8,936 nucleotides of DNA, taken from assembly GCA_024653385.1 (NCBI GenBank), contig JANLFZ010000229.1:731-9666 (forward strand), given 5' to 3'. Shown piece by piece: positions 6,647-8,936 of the stretch. The first letter of the stretch is position 1; each line of letters opens with the position of its first letter. Under the pieces are notes generated by a model. The model had not been told where the DNA came from. It saw nothing but the letters and a program-made list of their open reading frames with translations, and made no database searches. A program made the translations under genes and the position numbers. This DNA comes from Thermoguttaceae bacterium. GTDB lineage: Bacteria > Planctomycetota > Planctomycetia > Pirellulales > Thermoguttaceae.

Positions 6647-7649
6647 CGGAGTCGTCTTCCTGGGCGGCGACCGTGTCGAGGAGCCGGCGGATGATGTCGT
6701 CGGGCTTGACCCCCTCGGCCTCGGCGTTGAAGTTCGTGACAATGCGGTGCCGGAGCACGGGGCAGGCCACGGCCCGCACGTCGTCCCGGCCGGCGTAGAA
6801 CCGGCCCTGGAGCACGGCCCGGGCCTTGGCCCCCAGCACCAGGTACTGGCTCGCCCGCGGCCCGGCGCCCCAGGTCACGTATTGGCGAACGAAATCGGGG
6901 GCCGACGGGCCGGGCCGGGTCAGCCGGGCCAGGCGCAGGGCGTAACGCAAAACGTGGTCGGCCACCGGCACGCGGCGCACGATCCGCTGAAGATACACAA
7001 TCTCCTCCGCAGTCAGCGTGGGCGTGGCCTGCGCCGTGAAGTCGGCCGTGGTCCGCTTGACGATCTCCAGCTCCTCGTCCTCGTCGGGATAGTCGACGAA
7101 CGTGTTGAACATGAAGCGGTCGAGTTGGGCCTCGGGCAGAGGGTACGTGCCCTCCTGCTCGATCGGATTCTGCGTGGCCAGGACAAAGAACGGTTCGTCG
7201 AGCACGTGCCGCTTGCCGCCCACGGTGACCTGGTGCTCCTGCATCGCTTCCAACAGCGCGGCCTGTGTCTTCGGCGGCGTGCGGTTGATCTCGTCGGCAA
7301 GGATCACGTTGGCGAAGATCGGCCCCTGGAGGAACCGCAATTCGCGCATCCCCGAGAGCTTGTCCTCCTGGATCACCTCGGTGCCGGTAATGTCCGAGGG
7401 CATGAGGTCGGGCGTGAACTGGATGCGGCTGAAGCGCAGCGACAGCGCCTCGGCCAGGGTGCGGATCATCAGCGTCTTGGCCAGCCCCGGCACGCCGACC
7501 AACAGGCAGTGTCCGCGGGCGAACATCGCGATCAATAGCTCTTCGAGGACGGTCTGCTGGCCGACGATCACCCGGCTCAGTTGCCCGGTGATCGCCCGGT
7601 ACGCCTCGCTCAGTTTCTGGACTGCTTCGAGATCGTCGTGGGGAGGCAT
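6591..7649 (-). CDS. MoxR family AAA+ ATPase
   Basis: 352 residues, the usual MoxR length. Visible motifs are Walker A GVPGLAKT (52-59), MoxR-typical RIQFTPDLMPSDITGT (75-90), Walker B VILADE (115-120) with INRTPPKTQAALLEAMQE, sensor 1 ATQNP (158-162) and LPEAQLDRF (171-179). MoxR proteins are cytoplasmic chaperone-like ATPases that remodel or activate partners, usually vWA-domain proteins; the adjacent DUF58 gene is the expected partner. The ATG at 7649 (MPPHDDLEAVQ) lies inside the 3' end of the propeller gene (40-nt overlap). I see no clear Shine-Dalgarno sequence before it, so translation probably depends on ribosomes finishing the upstream gene. No other start codon is near: the upstream codons offer none and the next Met is residue 41. 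The C-terminal residues are encoded by the same DNA as the DUF58 N-terminus. Confidence 0.95.
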   Translation of the reverse strand: MPPHDDLEAVQKLSEAYRAITGQLSRVIVGQQTVLEELLIAMFARGHCLLVGVPGLAKTLMIRTLAEALSLRFSRIQFTPDLMPSDITGTEVIQEDKLSGMRELRFLQGPIFANVILADEINRTPPKTQAALLEAMQEHQVTVGGKRHVLDEPFFVLATQNPIEQEGTYPLPEAQLDRFMFNTFVDYPDEDEELEIVKRTTADFTAQATPTLTAEEIVYLQRIVRRVPVADHVLRYALRLARLTRPGPSAPDFVRQYVTWGAGPRASQYLVLGAKARAVLQGRFYAGRDDVRAVACPVLRHRIVTNFNAEAEGVKPDDIIRRLLDTVAAQEDDSDARRKLPDVLGPAGPRAT

Positions 7650-8936
7650 GATGGTGGATACCGGGGTTCTCGTTGCGCGAGCCGGCCCGCGCCGTCCTTG
7701 GCCCCTCCGCTCGTCTGGCCCAAGGCGACCAGCTCGTTGCCGGTGGCCACGAGCACGTGGCCTTGGGCCACCACGAGGTTCCCGCCCGAAAGACCGCGCG
7801 GAGCAAGCTGGATCTCTTTCTTCAGCCGGCCTGTCGTGGATTCGAACAAATAAATCTTGTCCCGCGTGGGCCACCAAACGCAATCCCCCGCCAGGATGCC
7901 GCGGCCGTACCCCAGCTTTTCGTGGCTGTCGGGCCAACCGTGTCGGACCCGGCCTTGGTCCGGGCCGCGAAGGCTGATCCAGTAGAGCCGGTGACCGCCG
8001 GCAATCAACTGGTCGTCGACCACGCCCAGCAAGTGAACGACGTCCTCGACTTCCGGGCCGGTTTGCCAAAGGATCTGGCCGGTGGCGGCATCGAAACAGA
8101 AGATGCGGCGGCTGTCGGCGGGCGCCACCAGCAGGGTGCCCCGGTCGTACAGGCACGGCACGAGGTCGCGGTCCAGATGCGGCGCGGGCTTGAGCAGATC
8201 GCCTTCGGTCACGCGAGGATAGCGGCTGACCCACCGCAAACGGCCGTCCTGGGTCGCCAGGGCCGCGACCGCGCCGGCGTTCGTGTTGTAATAGAGCGTG
8301 TCGCGGTAGAGGGTCAGCAGGTTGTTCGTGGCCTCGAAGAAGTTCGCGCCGGCGGGCGTATCGGCGGCCAGGACGAACTGCCGCCACCGCGACTGGCCGG
8401 TCTCGGCGTCGAACGCGGCCACGTGAAGTTGAGGCTGGATCTCGTGCCGCCGCGTCGCCACGTAGAAGAGGTTTCCGTCGCTAATCGGGGCGCCTTCGAA
8501 CGTCCATCCCGCCTCGCTCTTGATGGGGGGGAACACCAACCTTCCCTCGGCCTTCAGGTCGAGGCACACCAGGAATCCCTCCCTTCGAACCGTCGCCGAG
8601 GAAGTCGCCGGGCCGCTAAGTGCCGACCCGGTGCGCGCGTAGAGCCGGTCGCCGCACGCGGTCAGGGTGAATCGCGTGGCCCCCAGGACGTTGGGCAGGT
8701 CGTGCGCCGCGGAATCCGACGGCGCGCCCGCGTTCCGATCGCGGTAGACCGCCGCGTTCGGTTGCCCCCACGCCGGCGCTCCCGTGCGGAGGTCGAACGC
8801 GAGGATTTCGTCCTGGCCGGCCACGAAGACCAGTCCACCGGCGACGATGGGATGGTAGCTCAACGGCGTTTTCGCGTCATCGGCGACGCGCCGCACCCCG
8901 ACCGGAGCGCCGAAGAAGGTCCGCCCGGCCCCGGGG
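7610..8936 (-). CDS. PQQ-like beta-propeller repeat protein (5' partial)
   Basis: The reading frame is open at the right edge; 441 C-terminal residues are visible and the start lies outside the window. Repeated blade motifs are clear: LVFVAGQDEILAFDLRTGAP (near 8800), LHVAAFDAETGQSRWR (near 8400), GAVAALATQDGRLRW (near 8250), RRIFCFDAATGQILWQT (near 8080) and KIYLFESTTGRLKKE (near 7830). The D-x-x-T-G-x-x-x-W pattern is that of PQQ-like quinoprotein propellers. Such repeats in planctomycetes commonly serve as binding scaffolds, and nothing here shows real PQQ binding or dehydrogenase activity. The last blade ends near 7720 (NELVALG); a 34-residue polar tail follows and overlaps the MoxR start by 40 nt. 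Cell location is unknown because the N-terminus is missing. Position ahead of moxR-DUF58 suggests a common transcript and perhaps a client or partner role, which is inference. Confidence 0.85.
   Translation of the reverse strand, partial: PGAGRTFFGAPVGVRRVADDAKTPLSYHPIVAGGLVFVAGQDEILAFDLRTGAPAWGQPNAAVYRDRNAGAPSDSAAHDLPNVLGATRFTLTACGDRLYARTGSALSGPATSSATVRREGFLVCLDLKAEGRLVFPPIKSEAGWTFEGAPISDGNLFYVATRRHEIQPQLHVAAFDAETGQSRWRQFVLAADTPAGANFFEATNNLLTLYRDTLYYNTNAGAVAALATQDGRLRWVSRYPRVTEGDLLKPAPHLDRDLVPCLYDRGTLLVAPADSRRIFCFDAATGQILWQTGPEVEDVVHLLGVVDDQLIAGGHRLYWISLRGPDQGRVRHGWPDSHEKLGYGRGILAGDCVWWPTRDKIYLFESTTGRLKKEIQLAPRGLSGGNLVVAQGHVLVATGNELVALGQTSGGAKDGAGRLAQREPRYPPSCLPTTISKQSRN

Noticed and set aside
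5795..6694. A 299-codon plus-strand frame opposite the DUF58 gene
   Set aside because: It is a shadow of a gene with clear DUF58 motifs on the other strand.
6647..6742. A longer DUF58 start at 6742
   Set aside because: The added residues are Ser, Thr, Pro and Arg from the overlapped moxR frame. The start at 6646 has AGGAAG upstream and fits the family N-terminus.

Overview
The window is GC-rich, densely coded bacterial DNA, most likely from a planctomycete (Planctomycetota). The assignment rests on the combination of families, not on a marker gene. They are a large secreted c-type cytochrome with a hydrazine-synthase-alpha-like core, a secreted GH127-type glycosidase, a PQQ-like beta-propeller protein, and a MoxR ATPase followed by a DUF58 protein. 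I see no rRNA, tRNA, CRISPR array, transposase or phage gene.

Layout. (1) 1-3067, minus strand: a 1022-codon, 3'-truncated gene for an exported protein. It has a signal peptide, PD40/TolB-like propeller repeats, an HzsA-like middle region, three CXXCH haem-c motifs and two C-terminal fibronectin-III-like domains; it runs off the left edge. (2) 3068-3408: a 341-bp divergent intergenic region. It holds several hairpins, including a 13-bp stem with one bulged A, and a near-consensus sigma-70 promoter for the rightward gene whose -10 box lies between the arms of a perfect inverted repeat. (3) 3409-5727, plus strand: a secreted GH127/GH146-like glycosidase, predicted beta-L-arabinofuranosidase, with the zinc/nucleophile cysteines in place. 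(4) 5735-8936, minus strand: a compact operon of three overlapping genes, transcribed in the order PQQ-like propeller protein (5' end beyond the right edge), MoxR AAA+ ATPase, DUF58 protein. The gene overlaps are 40 and 56 nt. The operon meets the glycosidase gene tail to tail with 7 bp between the stop codons.

How the parts fit. The left half is a divergent pair of exported proteins, a haem/propeller protein and an arabinose-releasing glycosidase. They share one intergenic region, so co-regulation in extracellular or periplasmic glycan use is plausible but only inferred. The right half is a MoxR/DUF58 module, a chaperone-like ATPase with a von Willebrand A-like partner, here apparently translationally coupled to a beta-propeller protein and ending after DUF58 without the BatA/vWA membrane genes that often follow. 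The most interesting items are the HzsA-like cytochrome of unknown function and the structured divergent promoter region.
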